Below, one piece after another: positions 27,724 to 36,632 of a DNA stretch of 64,000 nucleotides. Numbering within the stretch: position 1 is the first letter of the stretch; every line of letters starts with the position of its first letter. Source of the stretch: Planctomycetaceae bacterium (GTDB lineage: Bacteria; Planctomycetota; Planctomycetia; Planctomycetales; Planctomycetaceae); the NCBI GenBank assembly GCA_014762625.1, contig JABURQ010000034.1:27397-91396 (forward strand). Direction: 5' to 3'. Under the pieces are notes generated by a model. The model had not been told where the DNA came from, made no database searches, and worked only from the letters and a program-made list of their open reading frames with translations. The position numbers were made by a program, and so were the translations under genes.

Positions 27724-27849
27724 ACGAATGTCGAGGCGAGTCAGTCGCTGTAATTGGCTGACTACCCACTTACTACCCATTTTTGTTGGATCGTGAGTGG
27801 CGAATTCGTTGAGCGGCCCTGAAACGTTATGTCGTTCAGGAGTCGTATC

Positions 27850-29109
27850 ATGCCTCGAAAATCTCGAAAGAAGCCTGCGTACTCACACCACAAGCCGAGC
27901 GGACAGGCCCGCGTGCGCTTCGGTGGGAAATCCTACTATCTTGGCGAGTACGGTTCTTCCGAAAGCTACGAGAGGTACGAAGACCTGATCGCTAAGTGGC
28001 TGGCTCTGAATGACGACGCGGTTCGCTTCAATCTGACCGTGGACGATCTGGTTCTACTTTTTCTCGAACACGCCAAGCAGCACTATCGAAAAAACGGCCA
28101 ACTGACTTCCGAGTATGAGTGCCTGCGACTCGCCTTTCGGCCTCTCGTACATCAGCACGGAACGACGCGCGTTCGCGAATTTTCCCCGCTTAAATTGAAG
28201 GAGGTTCGCGAATTGATGATTGACGCAGAATACACGCGCAAGAGTATCAACAAGCACGTCGAAAGGATCAGACGACTGTTTCGGTGGGGCGTTGAGAACG
28301 AATTCGTTCCCGATGCTGTCCATTCGGCACTCTGCAAAGTTTCTGGTTTGCAGAAGAATCGAAGTCGCGCGAAGGAATCAACGCGGGTTACTCCGGTTGA
28401 TCAAGAAAGGGTCGAAGCCACCCTTCCCTTTTTGAATCGACAAGTCAAAACGATGGTCAAACTCCAACTGCTGACTGGGATGCGTCCCGGTGAAGTGTGT
28501 TCCATTCGTCCGTGCGATGTTGAAGTCGAAAAAGACGAAGTCTGGGTTTTCACTCCGTCGGAACACAAAACAGAACACCACGAGAAACTTCGTAAAGTCT
28601 TTATCGGTCCAAAGGGGCAGGATTTGTTACGTTCATTCTTGGATCGCGATCCTGAGTCGTTCTGCTTCTCCCCTGCTGAGGCGAACGAAGAACAATCCAA
28701 GATACGGCGAGCCGAGAGAAAGACACCGCTAACGCCGTCTCAGAAAAAGCGAAAGCGAGTCGCGAATCCTAAAAGGACTGCGGGAGCCTTCTATACAAAT
28801 GACTCGTACCGTCGGGCTGTTGTTCGAGCGTGTGAGCAAGCATTTGGGATGCCTGATCAACTCAGAAGCATTTCATCAAAAATGACTACGGAAGAACGAC
28901 AGAAATTGAAGCAAGATGCTTCGGCGTGGCGTGCAGAGCACTGTTGGACTCCCAACCAACTCCGGCATTTAAGAGCGACGTGGCTCGAAGAACAATATGG
29001 TCTCGAAGCTGCACAGGTTGTGCTTGGACATTCCGATCCGCGAGTGACTCGGATTTACGCCGAACGGAACTTGAAAAGGGCTGCTGAAATCATGGCGGAG
29101 GTTGGGTGA
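27850..29109 (+). CDS. Tyrosine site-specific integrase of the element
   Basis: About 419 aa. ATG 27850 (MPRKSRKKPAYSHHKPSGQ) is chosen over 27829; the Arg/Lys-rich start and the RVRFGGKSYYLGEYGS stretch are common in planctomycete island integrases. The catalytic core shows TGMRPGEVCS (first Arg) near 214, QLRHLRAT (the HxxR region, with Asn in place of the first His, TPNQLRH) near 376, LGHSD (His) and TRIYAERN with the Tyr nucleophile near 407. It is located immediately inside attL and most likely catalyses integration into and excision from tRNA-Ala. The Asn for His change is noted as an oddity that may be normal in this subgroup. Confidence 0.92.
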   Translation: MPRKSRKKPAYSHHKPSGQARVRFGGKSYYLGEYGSSESYERYEDLIAKWLALNDDAVRFNLTVDDLVLLFLEHAKQHYRKNGQLTSEYECLRLAFRPLVHQHGTTRVREFSPLKLKEVRELMIDAEYTRKSINKHVERIRRLFRWGVENEFVPDAVHSALCKVSGLQKNRSRAKESTRVTPVDQERVEATLPFLNRQVKTMVKLQLLTGMRPGEVCSIRPCDVEVEKDEVWVFTPSEHKTEHHEKLRKVFIGPKGQDLLRSFLDRDPESFCFSPAEANEEQSKIRRAERKTPLTPSQKKRKRVANPKRTAGAFYTNDSYRRAVVRACEQAFGMPDQLRSISSKMTTEERQKLKQDASAWRAEHCWTPNQLRHLRATWLEEQYGLEAAQVVLGHSDPRVTRIYAERNLKRAAEIMAEVG

Positions 29110-29265
29110 TCACAATTCTGGAACGTCGAAAAAGTTGCCCAACAAAAATATTTTCAAGATTTTCTGACCAGAATATGAGGTAAGTGGGCTTCGGAAATCG
29201 GAGGGAACGCGATCCGGTGGAATTGTGTTTCCCCTTGTTTTTCAGACTCCTGAAGACAGCGTCTG

Positions 29266-29333
29266 CCAACTTGGGTTTAACTCCGGTCGAAGTTGGACCT
29301 GAGTTTGCTCCAAGTTGGTTCTAAGTTGTTATG
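29266..29333 (+). repeat. 11-bp phased repeats (iteron-like) upstream of DUF1580
   Basis: Four consecutive 11-bp units begin at 29290, 29301, 29312 and 29323: AAGTTGGACCT, GAGTTTGCTCC, AAGTTGGTTCT and AAGTTGTTATG. An inverted CCAACTT lies at 29266-29272. Units in helical phase are typical of iterons or of excisionase and repressor arrays. The array sits in the 333-bp non-coding gap between the integrase and the DUF1580 gene; nothing else was seen in that gap. Confidence 0.6.
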
Positions 29334-29442
29334 TATAAATGGTTTATGCCTCGAAAAAGTTCTTTACTAAGCCGTGGTAATTGTTATGAATCAATATCAA
29401 ACAGATTCAGTTATTACCAATCTTAATTGAGGAATTTTGACA

Positions 29443-29736
29443 ATGATCGACTTAGATGCAGAAACACTCATTTCATTGCCTGAGGCGGCTGAAGCACTTC
29501 CCAACAAGCCGTGCCTGACCACCATGCACCGTTGGCGTGTTGAAGGAATCGCAGGTGTAAAACTTGAGACTCTAAAGATCGGACACCGTCGATACACAAG
29601 CCGAGAAGCAGTTCGACGGTTCATCACAGAGTCCACCGCAGCGTCGGAGCGGGAAGTGATCCAGCCCGAAATGAGTGAGGTGAGCGAAAGAACTCCAGAA
29701 ACGGAGAGACGGCTGCGAGACGTGGGAGTGCTGTAA
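29443..29736 (+). CDS. DUF1580 HTH-like small protein (putative excisionase or regulator)
   Basis: The 97-aa protein starts at ATG 29443 with GAGGA about nine bases upstream; the TTG at 29437 is too close to that site. The N-terminal 65 residues (SLPEAAEALPNK, TTMHRWRVEGIAGVKLETLKIGHRRYTSREAVRRFI) form the DUF1580 pattern, a MerR/excisionase-like winged helix typical of planctomycete mobile elements. The C-terminal tail (EVSERTPETERRLRDVGVL) is charged and probably helical. Its position next to the integrase and directly downstream of the phased repeats suggests that it directs excision or regulates the region. No experimental role is known to me. Confidence 0.82.
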   Translation: MIDLDAETLISLPEAAEALPNKPCLTTMHRWRVEGIAGVKLETLKIGHRRYTSREAVRRFITESTAASEREVIQPEMSEVSERTPETERRLRDVGVL

Positions 29737-29839
29737 ATTCGATTGGCAAGTTGGAACAAGTGTACGACGACTTCTATTTCCATTTCGCGACTCTAGAGAA
29801 TTATCCAACGAATGATTCAATCGAGTTCAAGGCAGAGCC

Positions 29840-30067
29840 ATGCAAAGTTCTAATCCCTACTTACCACGAATCAATCGACTGACACCAGAAGAACTCGGCC
29901 AACTTGCTGCTGAGTTCCAGCCGTTGTCGCCCTGCACCAAATGTGATGCATGGGAAGTCCACGTCGAACCTGCCAAACGCCCTCATTGGGGACGACTCTC
30001 CTGTACCACATGTGGGTCACTGCGACGTTGGATTCCCAAGCCTGAAAACCGGCGGGCAGTTCACTGA
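29840..30067 (+). CDS. Small zinc-ribbon protein
   Basis: A 75-aa protein with CTKC near residue 32 and CTTC near 55, a compact four-Cys zinc ribbon, followed by a basic end (RRWIPKPENRR). The start has a modest upstream GGCAGAG. It lies between DUF1580 and the replication protein and is probably co-transcribed. Small zinc ribbons next to primase-like genes are common in islands, but no function can be assigned. Confidence 0.6.
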   Translation: MQSSNPYLPRINRLTPEELGQLAAEFQPLSPCTKCDAWEVHVEPAKRPHWGRLSCTTCGSLRRWIPKPENRRAVH

Positions 30068-30146
30068 AATCAAAGAAATAGACCGGGGCTGCTGTAACAG
30101 TCACCCGGTCTTCTTTTATTCTTACCCCTCGCGAAAGGAAGTAAGA

Positions 30147-32840
30147 GTGTCTACAAACGCATTGTATTCAATTCAGCAGCCAACGACTACCCCGTACTTT
30201 CTTCTTCCAAAGCATCTCGAAGACTTACATAGTTCCGGACTCTCAAATGAAATGATTACTGACTCCGGTATTCATTCGGTGGCTAGCCCATTAGAAATCC
30301 AAAGGATTCTTGGATGGTTGCCTCACGGCGTAGATTCCGCAATGGTGATCCCCTACCGGTTCTCAAATGGATATCCAAGGGGATACTGTCGCTTAAAGCC
30401 CACCGAAACCTTGGTGGATTGCAACGGTCACGGCATCAAATATCTTTCGCCCAAAGACCAGCCGAACCATCTGTACTTTCCTCCGAATCTGTTGCAACAA
30501 CTTGTTCCGGGTGGATTCGTAATAATAACTGAGGGCGAAAAGAAAGCCCTTTGTGCTAGTCAGCATGGATTTCCGACTGTCTCGATCAGCGGAGTGTGGT
30601 GCTTCCGAGACCAACACAAGAAACTGCTCGATGATCTCGAATATCTTGTACACAATGATCTCAGATTATTCATCTGTTTTGATTCCGATACTGGAACCAA
30701 TCTCAATGTTCGCAAAGCCGAAGTCACGCTCGCGAACGAGCTAACTTTGGCCGGAGCCAGTGTCAAAATCATGAGAATTCCGCCTGCGACAGACGGCGGT
30801 AAACAGGGGTTGGACGATTTCATCTGCAACGGTGGACTAAGCCGGGGACAATTGCAGCAAATCATGTTTGAGGCAGAGCCGTGGAAATTTGAGAACGGTG
30901 TTCCTGATAATGGTTACTTCCGCGAAATAGCAGATTGGCGGCAAGAACTTCATAAGATACGAATTGCAGAATGGAAATTCGGTAATCCTCAATTTGATGG
31001 GAGTCCACCCGGATTGGGAAAAAGTTACGCAGATCGTCAATTGATGAAGCTTTCAAACTCGACCCTCACGGTGGTTCCAACGCTCCAAAATGCGAGAGAT
31101 TTAGAGACTGAACTTTCTAGTGGCGGAATTCTCGCGCAAGCGTACCCTGATTTAACGCAAGTAACTTGCCGTAATCATGCGGAAGCAGTTCGCGCTCGAA
31201 AAATGTCTTTACCAGTGACTAAAATTATTTGTCCGCGTTGCCCTTTTAAGCACGATTGCGAACAGGATGGATACTTATCATTAATCAATAAGGCTGGACG
31301 GGAGCCACATTCTATTTGTACCCAGGAACGATTTGCTCGTAACACAGCCTCTCTGAGCCTCAAGCGGGATGTGATTTTCTTTCACGAAGAAGTCCGAAAT
31401 GCGTTCCAGCGTTCTGAGGCAGTCAAAGTCGAGGACTTCATAGCGTTGCTCGACCTGCTTTTTTTTGCTTCAAACTCCAGCCAAGCTCTCGGACTCAAAC
31501 ACGAAGCTCAATTCTTTGATGCGTTATGGAGGACGGTTTGTGAAATTGTCATGTTCTCGCGAAATTGCCGAACCGTCCAGCCGATCAAGACACTCGCCTA
31601 CGCTTTCCCCTCTGCCGACTGGCAACGAAGTCTGTGGAAAAAGATCGAATACTACCGGCAACTTCCTGAGAATAAAGGATTCGTAATAAACGGGACCGCG
31701 CTGCGGACTGTCGTGGACGCCATACAAATGAAATGCGACCTTGTCATACGTCCCGCACGAATGAGTCAAGAAGCCGCTGAAATTATTGTGACATGGAAGA
31801 CGCCGATTCCGGCTGGTCCCAAAATCTGGTTGGCCGATGGCTCAGAGGCACTCCACAATGTGCAGTCCAGTATCGGCTCACTTGTTGTTTCTGATCGCAC
31901 GCCGAAAGGAAAGATTCGACGGCAAAAACTGGTCTGTCAGATTCCCCGAATGATTCGTAAGAAAACCAGTCCTTCAACGGTGAAGAAACTTGTGCGTGAC
32001 GTGCTTTCCCGTCTTCCTGATCACCGAAAAGTCGGACTGATCGTTCATCGTAAGCACCTTTCGGCTATCAAAGAATTGAAAGCAAGGGAGTTTCCTACCC
32101 AAATCCATCGGTTCACTCACTTCCGATCCGGCGAAGACACCGGCTCGAACAGTTGGTTGGATTGCGATGTTCTCATAATCTTGGGAACCCCTTATGTTCC
32201 TCCCAGAGCTATTCAAAAGGAACTTATCCGCCAAGGAAAAATCGAGGCTGCGAATCGAGACGGGCTGTGGGGGGACCGTTTTTGGTACGGTCAATCAATT
32301 GACCAGCGAGCGGTAACGATTTCTTCACGAGGGTATCGCGATCCAGACTGGCATGATGCATACAAATGTGTTGTCCGATCAAAACTGATTCAAGGGATGG
32401 AACGGTCCCGCAGCTATCTTCCCTACGGGATTCCGTTAACGTTGGTTTTCTCCCTCGAACCTTTGGGAATACCAGTTTTCGACAAGAAGTGGTTCAAGGG
32501 AGTCTCTTTAACGGAGTCGAGATTACTCACAGTTCTCAGTCAAGAAGCCCAGAAGGCGGGACTCTCAGGATGGTCGAAAAAAAAATGCAGTGTTGGAATA
32601 GCGGCAACTGATTGTATAAGTAATCCTATACAGAGAGTTGCCGATATTTTTGCCGTTGCGTTCAGCGGGGCTTATTCGATCAATCAGAATGCCCAGCGGG
32701 GTGTTGCCACATCGGTTCTGGCGAAGAAACTGAATGTTTCTGCACGAACAGTCCGGGATCAACTCAAAAATCTGTCTGAGAAGGATTTGGTATTGAGAAT
32801 CGGTAAACGAAGCGGTTGGTTACCCGGAATCGTTGTTTGA
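30147..32840 (+). CDS. DUF3854/TOPRIM primase-like and P-loop replication protein with C-terminal wHTH
   Basis: I start at GTG 30147 (VSTNALYSIQQPT) because AAGGAAG lies just upstream; the track start at 29904 runs through the previous gene. The 897-aa product has an N-terminal primase-type region ending in a TOPRIM-like segment (FVIITEGEKKALCASQ near 135; LRLFICFDSDTGTN), as in DUF3854 proteins. A Walker A-like SPPGLGKSYAD near 290 follows, then a Cys cluster (ICPRCPFKHDCEQDG near 360), a helicase-like middle, and a C-terminal winged helix (SVLAKKLNVSARTVRDQLKNL). It probably initiates replication of the excised circle or primes it. It is the largest gene of the left block. Confidence 0.72.
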   Translation: MSTNALYSIQQPTTTPYFLLPKHLEDLHSSGLSNEMITDSGIHSVASPLEIQRILGWLPHGVDSAMVIPYRFSNGYPRGYCRLKPTETLVDCNGHGIKYLSPKDQPNHLYFPPNLLQQLVPGGFVIITEGEKKALCASQHGFPTVSISGVWCFRDQHKKLLDDLEYLVHNDLRLFICFDSDTGTNLNVRKAEVTLANELTLAGASVKIMRIPPATDGGKQGLDDFICNGGLSRGQLQQIMFEAEPWKFENGVPDNGYFREIADWRQELHKIRIAEWKFGNPQFDGSPPGLGKSYADRQLMKLSNSTLTVVPTLQNARDLETELSSGGILAQAYPDLTQVTCRNHAEAVRARKMSLPVTKIICPRCPFKHDCEQDGYLSLINKAGREPHSICTQERFARNTASLSLKRDVIFFHEEVRNAFQRSEAVKVEDFIALLDLLFFASNSSQALGLKHEAQFFDALWRTVCEIVMFSRNCRTVQPIKTLAYAFPSADWQRSLWKKIEYYRQLPENKGFVINGTALRTVVDAIQMKCDLVIRPARMSQEAAEIIVTWKTPIPAGPKIWLADGSEALHNVQSSIGSLVVSDRTPKGKIRRQKLVCQIPRMIRKKTSPSTVKKLVRDVLSRLPDHRKVGLIVHRKHLSAIKELKAREFPTQIHRFTHFRSGEDTGSNSWLDCDVLIILGTPYVPPRAIQKELIRQGKIEAANRDGLWGDRFWYGQSIDQRAVTISSRGYRDPDWHDAYKCVVRSKLIQGMERSRSYLPYGIPLTLVFSLEPLGIPVFDKKWFKGVSLTESRLLTVLSQEAQKAGLSGWSKKKCSVGIAATDCISNPIQRVADIFAVAFSGAYSINQNAQRGVATSVLAKKLNVSARTVRDQLKNLSEKDLVLRIGKRSGWLPGIVV

Positions 32841-33221
32841 TCGACTTGTCTTTGCTTACCGGCACCCCTTTTGACGCAATTCACTTTCGACAAACTGCCG
32901 CGAGACCGGGCCGAACTCAAAAAGTGAAGGCCCGGTCTCATGTCTCAACCTGGCTCTGCAACCAGCAAGTCGTAAAGGGGGCGTCAGGGGAACAACCAGC
33001 AGGGCATTACAACAATCGAAGCGACTGCTTAGGAAGTGGCAGTGTACTGCGTACACCGTGACTTGCGATTTTCCGGACAACTTCCACACGCTTGTAGCGG
33101 CACAAAGCTATCTTTACCACAAATGCCCTTTCCTTCACCTTCGTAATCACGAACAATTCTGTCTGAATGTGAGGATTTCAAAGTTTCTATTCCGATTTCG
33201 GAAAATCACACGGAGAGAGTC
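32841..33221. other. Gene-free spacer after the replication gene
   Basis: The 381-bp spacer contains the hairpin listed separately and no credible gene. The short + and - track ORFs (32816-33061, 32856-33089) lack features and overlap the hairpin. Confidence 0.5.
32902..32939. terminator. 11-bp perfect stem-loop after the replication gene
   Basis: GAGACCGGGCC (32902-32912) pairs perfectly with GGCCCGGTCTC (32929-32939) across a 16-base loop, 61 bp past the stop codon. There is no T-tract on either strand, so it could be a Rho-aided terminator, an mRNA-stabilising structure or a protein-binding site. Confidence 0.45.
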
Positions 33222-33866
33222 ATGGGTAACATGCGATCTGGTCGCTGGCGCAACCACCAGAAGAAGATGCTTGTTGAAGACTGCCTCCAGATTGATATCC
33301 GGGACACTAACGATGAATTCCTGCAATTAGCTGTCGGGAACGGAAAAGTGCACCTTAGAACTAATTCAGGTCAGCCAGTCAGAGAGTCGAGAGGCCAGTT
33401 GTTACCGTTGGAATCAGGTGGGCGATTGCTGATGTTCGCTTTAGAGTTTACCAGCGGATCAGTCTGGCAAGCGATTCCAGTCCTGACTTCAACACAAGAA
33501 TCCGACAGGTCAGAGACTGTTTTTGAATGCCCGTCCGACGGCTGTGACAAACGAGCGAGGAAGCTGTACTTACCGCTGGGCAGAACGCATTTTCTCTGCC
33601 GGGATTGTCACAAACTGACGTACCGCAGCCAGCAGGAACATGATCCGCGCGTCACTCGACTAAAAAAGAACCCGGATCAACTGCTCGCGATGATGGAAGC
33701 CATTGATCCAGCCGATTTCAATTTCTCGAAAGTGCTGCTTCTACGACGTGCCGGAGGGGAACTCTTGGAAGAAATTGACAAAAAATTGCCTGATTACTCT
33801 CTGATGGAGTTGGTGGCCGCCGGGCTGCTTGATGAGCAGAACCTGAAACGTCTCGCGGCCCCGTGA
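33222..33866 (+). CDS. Zinc-ribbon protein of an island-associated family
   Basis: The 214-aa protein begins at ATG 33222 behind a GGAGAG ribosome site (MGNMRSGRWR). It carries CPSDGCDKRARKLYLPLGRTH...CRDCHKLTYRSQQEHD near residues 105-145, a four-Cys zinc ribbon with the LTYRSQQ tail. I recognise this as a family that recurs in integrated elements of many bacteria and is usually left as hypothetical. The C-terminal 70 residues are helical and acidic. A nucleic-acid binding role is likely from the ribbon, but no pathway is known. Confidence 0.65.
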   Translation: MGNMRSGRWRNHQKKMLVEDCLQIDIRDTNDEFLQLAVGNGKVHLRTNSGQPVRESRGQLLPLESGGRLLMFALEFTSGSVWQAIPVLTSTQESDRSETVFECPSDGCDKRARKLYLPLGRTHFLCRDCHKLTYRSQQEHDPRVTRLKKNPDQLLAMMEAIDPADFNFSKVLLLRRAGGELLEEIDKKLPDYSLMELVAAGLLDEQNLKRLAAP

Positions 33867-33971
33867 CTCCGTATGGGTAGGTGAACTTACCTCAAATCAA
33901 CTTTGCCAAATACCTGACGGCAGGGTAGGCTTGGGAGAGTTGGATTTACGCCTCCACCGGGTATCTCGAAA

Positions 33972-34472
33972 ATGCCGTATCCCAAGTACATGACAGACGA
34001 AGGGTTGGTGGTTTTTGGGTTTGCCGTTGATTCCGATAACCCCGAACTTTCAAAGAGCAAGCTGTACCCCAACTTATCTGTCAGATACCGCTGTCCCTCT
34101 TGTCATCTTTGGGCAAGCACGATGAAGGGCGGGCGTGGGAAACTTGTCTGCGAACAATGTCACAAAGGAGGGAAGCCAGCCACGCCGTCTTCGCAGTTTC
34201 GCAAGGTGTATGAATGCTGTGGCAAGCAGAACTGCGATACATGGAGGAATATCCTCTCTATTTTGAGAGCGTCGGGAGTGTTAACTGAGAGCCACCACGA
34301 TAGATTTGGCGGCTACGTTGTGGCAGAGCCTCGCCCAGAATGGAGGCAGGATGAAATCGTGGAATTCCATCAAAAGATCAACGACTACTGCGTGAGTAAG
34401 TACGGCGCTCGTCGGGCGGAGTGTGAAACAACTGGCCCAAAGAAATCGAAACTGCCAACACGTAAGAAGTAA
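33972..34472 (+). CDS. Hypothetical protein with CxxC zinc-ribbon
   Basis: A 166-aa protein. The centre holds CPSCHLWASTMKGGRGKLVCEQCHKGG (CxxC-x~17-CxxC) near residues 41-66, a clear zinc ribbon, and a second Cys-rich stretch ECCGKQNCDTW near 82. The C-terminus is very basic (GPKKSKLPTRKK). I do not recognise a family. It belongs to a run of rightward genes (33222-38584), each separated by about 70-250 bp, so co-transcription is uncertain. Confidence 0.55.
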   Translation: MPYPKYMTDEGLVVFGFAVDSDNPELSKSKLYPNLSVRYRCPSCHLWASTMKGGRGKLVCEQCHKGGKPATPSSQFRKVYECCGKQNCDTWRNILSILRASGVLTESHHDRFGGYVVAEPRPEWRQDEIVEFHQKINDYCVSKYGARRAECETTGPKKSKLPTRKK

Positions 34473-34539
34473 GTGCTTTCTGCCTGTTAGGCCGAACTTA
34501 GTCGTCAATAGAGGCTGAGGAAGATGTGATTGGGAGAAT

Positions 34540-35520
34540 ATGCAACATCAAGGGATTGAGGCTGTCCTAGAATGCCTCCTGAATCGCGGTTTGGGCAATG
34601 AGGACGATACCAAATGGTTCGCAGGTGTCCGCCACGATGATCTGATCAAGGCGTTACTCGATTACCTGAATGCTCATCGTCATTTTTTGGGCTACTGTCA
34701 CATTGATGGTCGTCAAGCATTGAATGATCGTGGTGTGGACGCTGTTATTTCCGCTAGTGGATTCAAGGCTGGTTTTCAGATAAAAAGCCACGTGGATGTG
34801 GCCGAACCAAAATTCGCTGCGAACGTCAAACGACAATTTGCAGAGGCTCTCAGCTACGGACTCGATCACTATTACTTGTTGATTTGTTCTCCCCTGTCCG
34901 ACGAAAACAAAGATTTTCGCATGAAAATCGCTCATCTTCTTAATGAAGTCGCTTTGTATCAAAACATCGTATTTGACGCATATGGCCCGCTGAATACGGT
35001 TACAGTGTTAAAGCATCCTCCAACAGTGTCGCGTGACGAATTACTGATTCGCAAAGCGATTTCAAACGATTGCTTGCATGAGTACGAAAAAGGATACGAA
35101 CATCTTCCAGAAGTTGACGATTTTGAGATTAGAGCGGCAGAAGAAATACTCGATGAGTTTGGGGAAGATTGGTGGGATTCTAAGGCCGGAGCGGAAGCCT
35201 TCGAGAAATTGCAGAAACTCGTTCATCAGAAACAGGCAGAACAATTCACCAGTATCTTCACACCCACTTTACCGCCCGAAATCATACAGCAACGTTTCTC
35301 GTTGATCGTCGAAATCGAGAATCTGCTTTCGCAGTGTCGTCACAGCGAACATTGGAATGATCACAGCGAGTACAAACTTCCCAGTTGGTTGGACCACGTG
35401 CCGGAAGAAATGATCCCGTACACTTCCATTCCAAATCTGTTACGAATTCGCGAGAGCATTGCGGAATTTCTAGCGCGTCACTTGAATACTCCACAATCCA
35501 CGAATTCAGACAATCTCTAG
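34540..35520 (+). CDS. Putative PD-(D/E)XK-like nuclease
   Basis: The 326-aa protein has an N-terminal region with DDLIKALLDYLNAHR and then RGVDAVISASGFKAGFQIKSH near residues 63-85. There, an Asp followed after about a dozen residues by QIK fits the D...(E/Q)xK core of restriction endonuclease-like folds. The C-terminal half is helical and charged (AEEILDEFGEDWW). I do not recognise a named family. Given its place in a defence- and mobility-rich island and the neighbouring Mrr-like gene, a DNA-cleaving defence role is reasonable but not shown. Confidence 0.5.
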   Translation: MQHQGIEAVLECLLNRGLGNEDDTKWFAGVRHDDLIKALLDYLNAHRHFLGYCHIDGRQALNDRGVDAVISASGFKAGFQIKSHVDVAEPKFAANVKRQFAEALSYGLDHYYLLICSPLSDENKDFRMKIAHLLNEVALYQNIVFDAYGPLNTVTVLKHPPTVSRDELLIRKAISNDCLHEYEKGYEHLPEVDDFEIRAAEEILDEFGEDWWDSKAGAEAFEKLQKLVHQKQAEQFTSIFTPTLPPEIIQQRFSLIVEIENLLSQCRHSEHWNDHSEYKLPSWLDHVPEEMIPYTSIPNLLRIRESIAEFLARHLNTPQSTNSDNL

Positions 35521-35647
35521 CGGAGCGTATTCAGATATAGTTCAGCTACCGAAGTGGACATTGGCTTCTTGGCAGCACACAATCCATTCAGCCAGCTTGG
35601 CTCTTTGTGTTGTCTAATTGATGTTCAGTTGATTGCTGGTTGTCGCG

Positions 35648-36349
35648 ATGAACACTCGAATTCACTGCTCCGCTTGTGGCTTTGATCTTTCCGGATTGGA
35701 AACTTCGGATAAGCCCGAACCATGCCCAGAATGCGGAGAGATCAAACGGCATGTTTATGCCAGTATCAAACCTGCCGAAATCAAACTGACCGCACCATCG
35801 GTCAATGCGCGTGCGACGTTCGGACGCGAGAGTTCTTCATTGCTCCTAAAAGGACTTCTAATTCCTGAGAGTAAGACCGAAGAAGGGACTCTGATTCGCG
35901 CCGTTGCACCTGCATGGTTTGAGATCATTCGACAGTTGCGAGAAAACCCCGCAGCCGCTTTCGAGATTCCTCCACGCAAGTGGGAAGAGATTGTTGCCGG
36001 CGCGTATGATGCGGCAGGTTTCGATGAAGTCATTCTCACCCCGGCGAGTGGAGACCTTGGGCGCGACGTAATTGCTGTGAAGCGTGGTATCGGGCAGGTC
36101 CGCGTAATCGACCAAGTGAAAGCATACCAGCCGGGTCATCTGGTCACGGCAAACGATGTCCGTGCGCTGATGGGGGTGCTGGAGCCGGATGGCGCATCCA
36201 AGGGATTTGTCACCACCACTTCTGATTTTGCACCCATGATTGCCTCCGACCCGTCTATTCAACATTTCATCCCGGGACGGCTAGAACTTGTCAACGGTGA
36301 GCAACTTTTCTCTCGGTTGAGCGATCTGGTTCCGAATTCAAGCAAATGA
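35648..36349 (+). CDS. Mrr-type restriction endonuclease with N-terminal zinc ribbon
   Basis: ATG 35648 (MNTRIHCSACGFDLSG) is preferred over the track start five codons earlier. The 233-aa product has a four-Cys ribbon (CSAC...CPEC) in the first 35 residues. Its C-terminal Mrr-like PD-(D/E)XK domain contains WEEIVAGAYDAAGFDEVILTP, GDLGRDVIAVKRG and DQVKAYQPG; the Asp of GRD and the QVK form the catalytic D...QxK seen in Mrr proteins. Mrr enzymes cut modified DNA. The stop overlaps the next short ORF by 4 nt (ATGA). Confidence 0.75.
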   Translation: MNTRIHCSACGFDLSGLETSDKPEPCPECGEIKRHVYASIKPAEIKLTAPSVNARATFGRESSSLLLKGLLIPESKTEEGTLIRAVAPAWFEIIRQLRENPAAAFEIPPRKWEEIVAGAYDAAGFDEVILTPASGDLGRDVIAVKRGIGQVRVIDQVKAYQPGHLVTANDVRALMGVLEPDGASKGFVTTTSDFAPMIASDPSIQHFIPGRLELVNGEQLFSRLSDLVPNSSK

Positions 36350-36546
36350 GAACAACGGCGATGAACGAAAACGAATCTGTAGAGAATGCGCACAACTTGC
36401 TTGTCATCGTTCCGTGCGGCAAGAGCAAAATCTGGGACAAGTCGCCGGATCATGGTCCCACACGGGCACGTAATGCCTATACGGGTTCGTTGTTCCGGTC
36501 CATCGAGATTATACGGCGCGATTTTCTGGTGATTGAGTTATCTTGA
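36346..36546 (+). pseudogene. Truncated DUF6884-like fragment
   Basis: The 66-aa ORF starts in an ATGA overlap with the Mrr-like gene. Residues 17-55 (NLLVIVPCGKSKIWDKSPDHGPTRARNAYTGSLFR) match the N-terminal pattern I associate with DUF6884 proteins (CGKxKIWD...GP..A..AYTG), which are normally far longer. The frame then runs into IRRDFLVIELS and a stop, with no continuation in other frames. It is most likely a decayed remnant of a cargo gene. Confidence 0.6.
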
Positions 36547-36632
36547 ACGCCAAATTTGGATTCATTTCTACAGATTCATTGTTAGATGGAAAATGATTTC
36601 TATTGGCATCTGCTCTCGGAAAGGTGGCGGTT

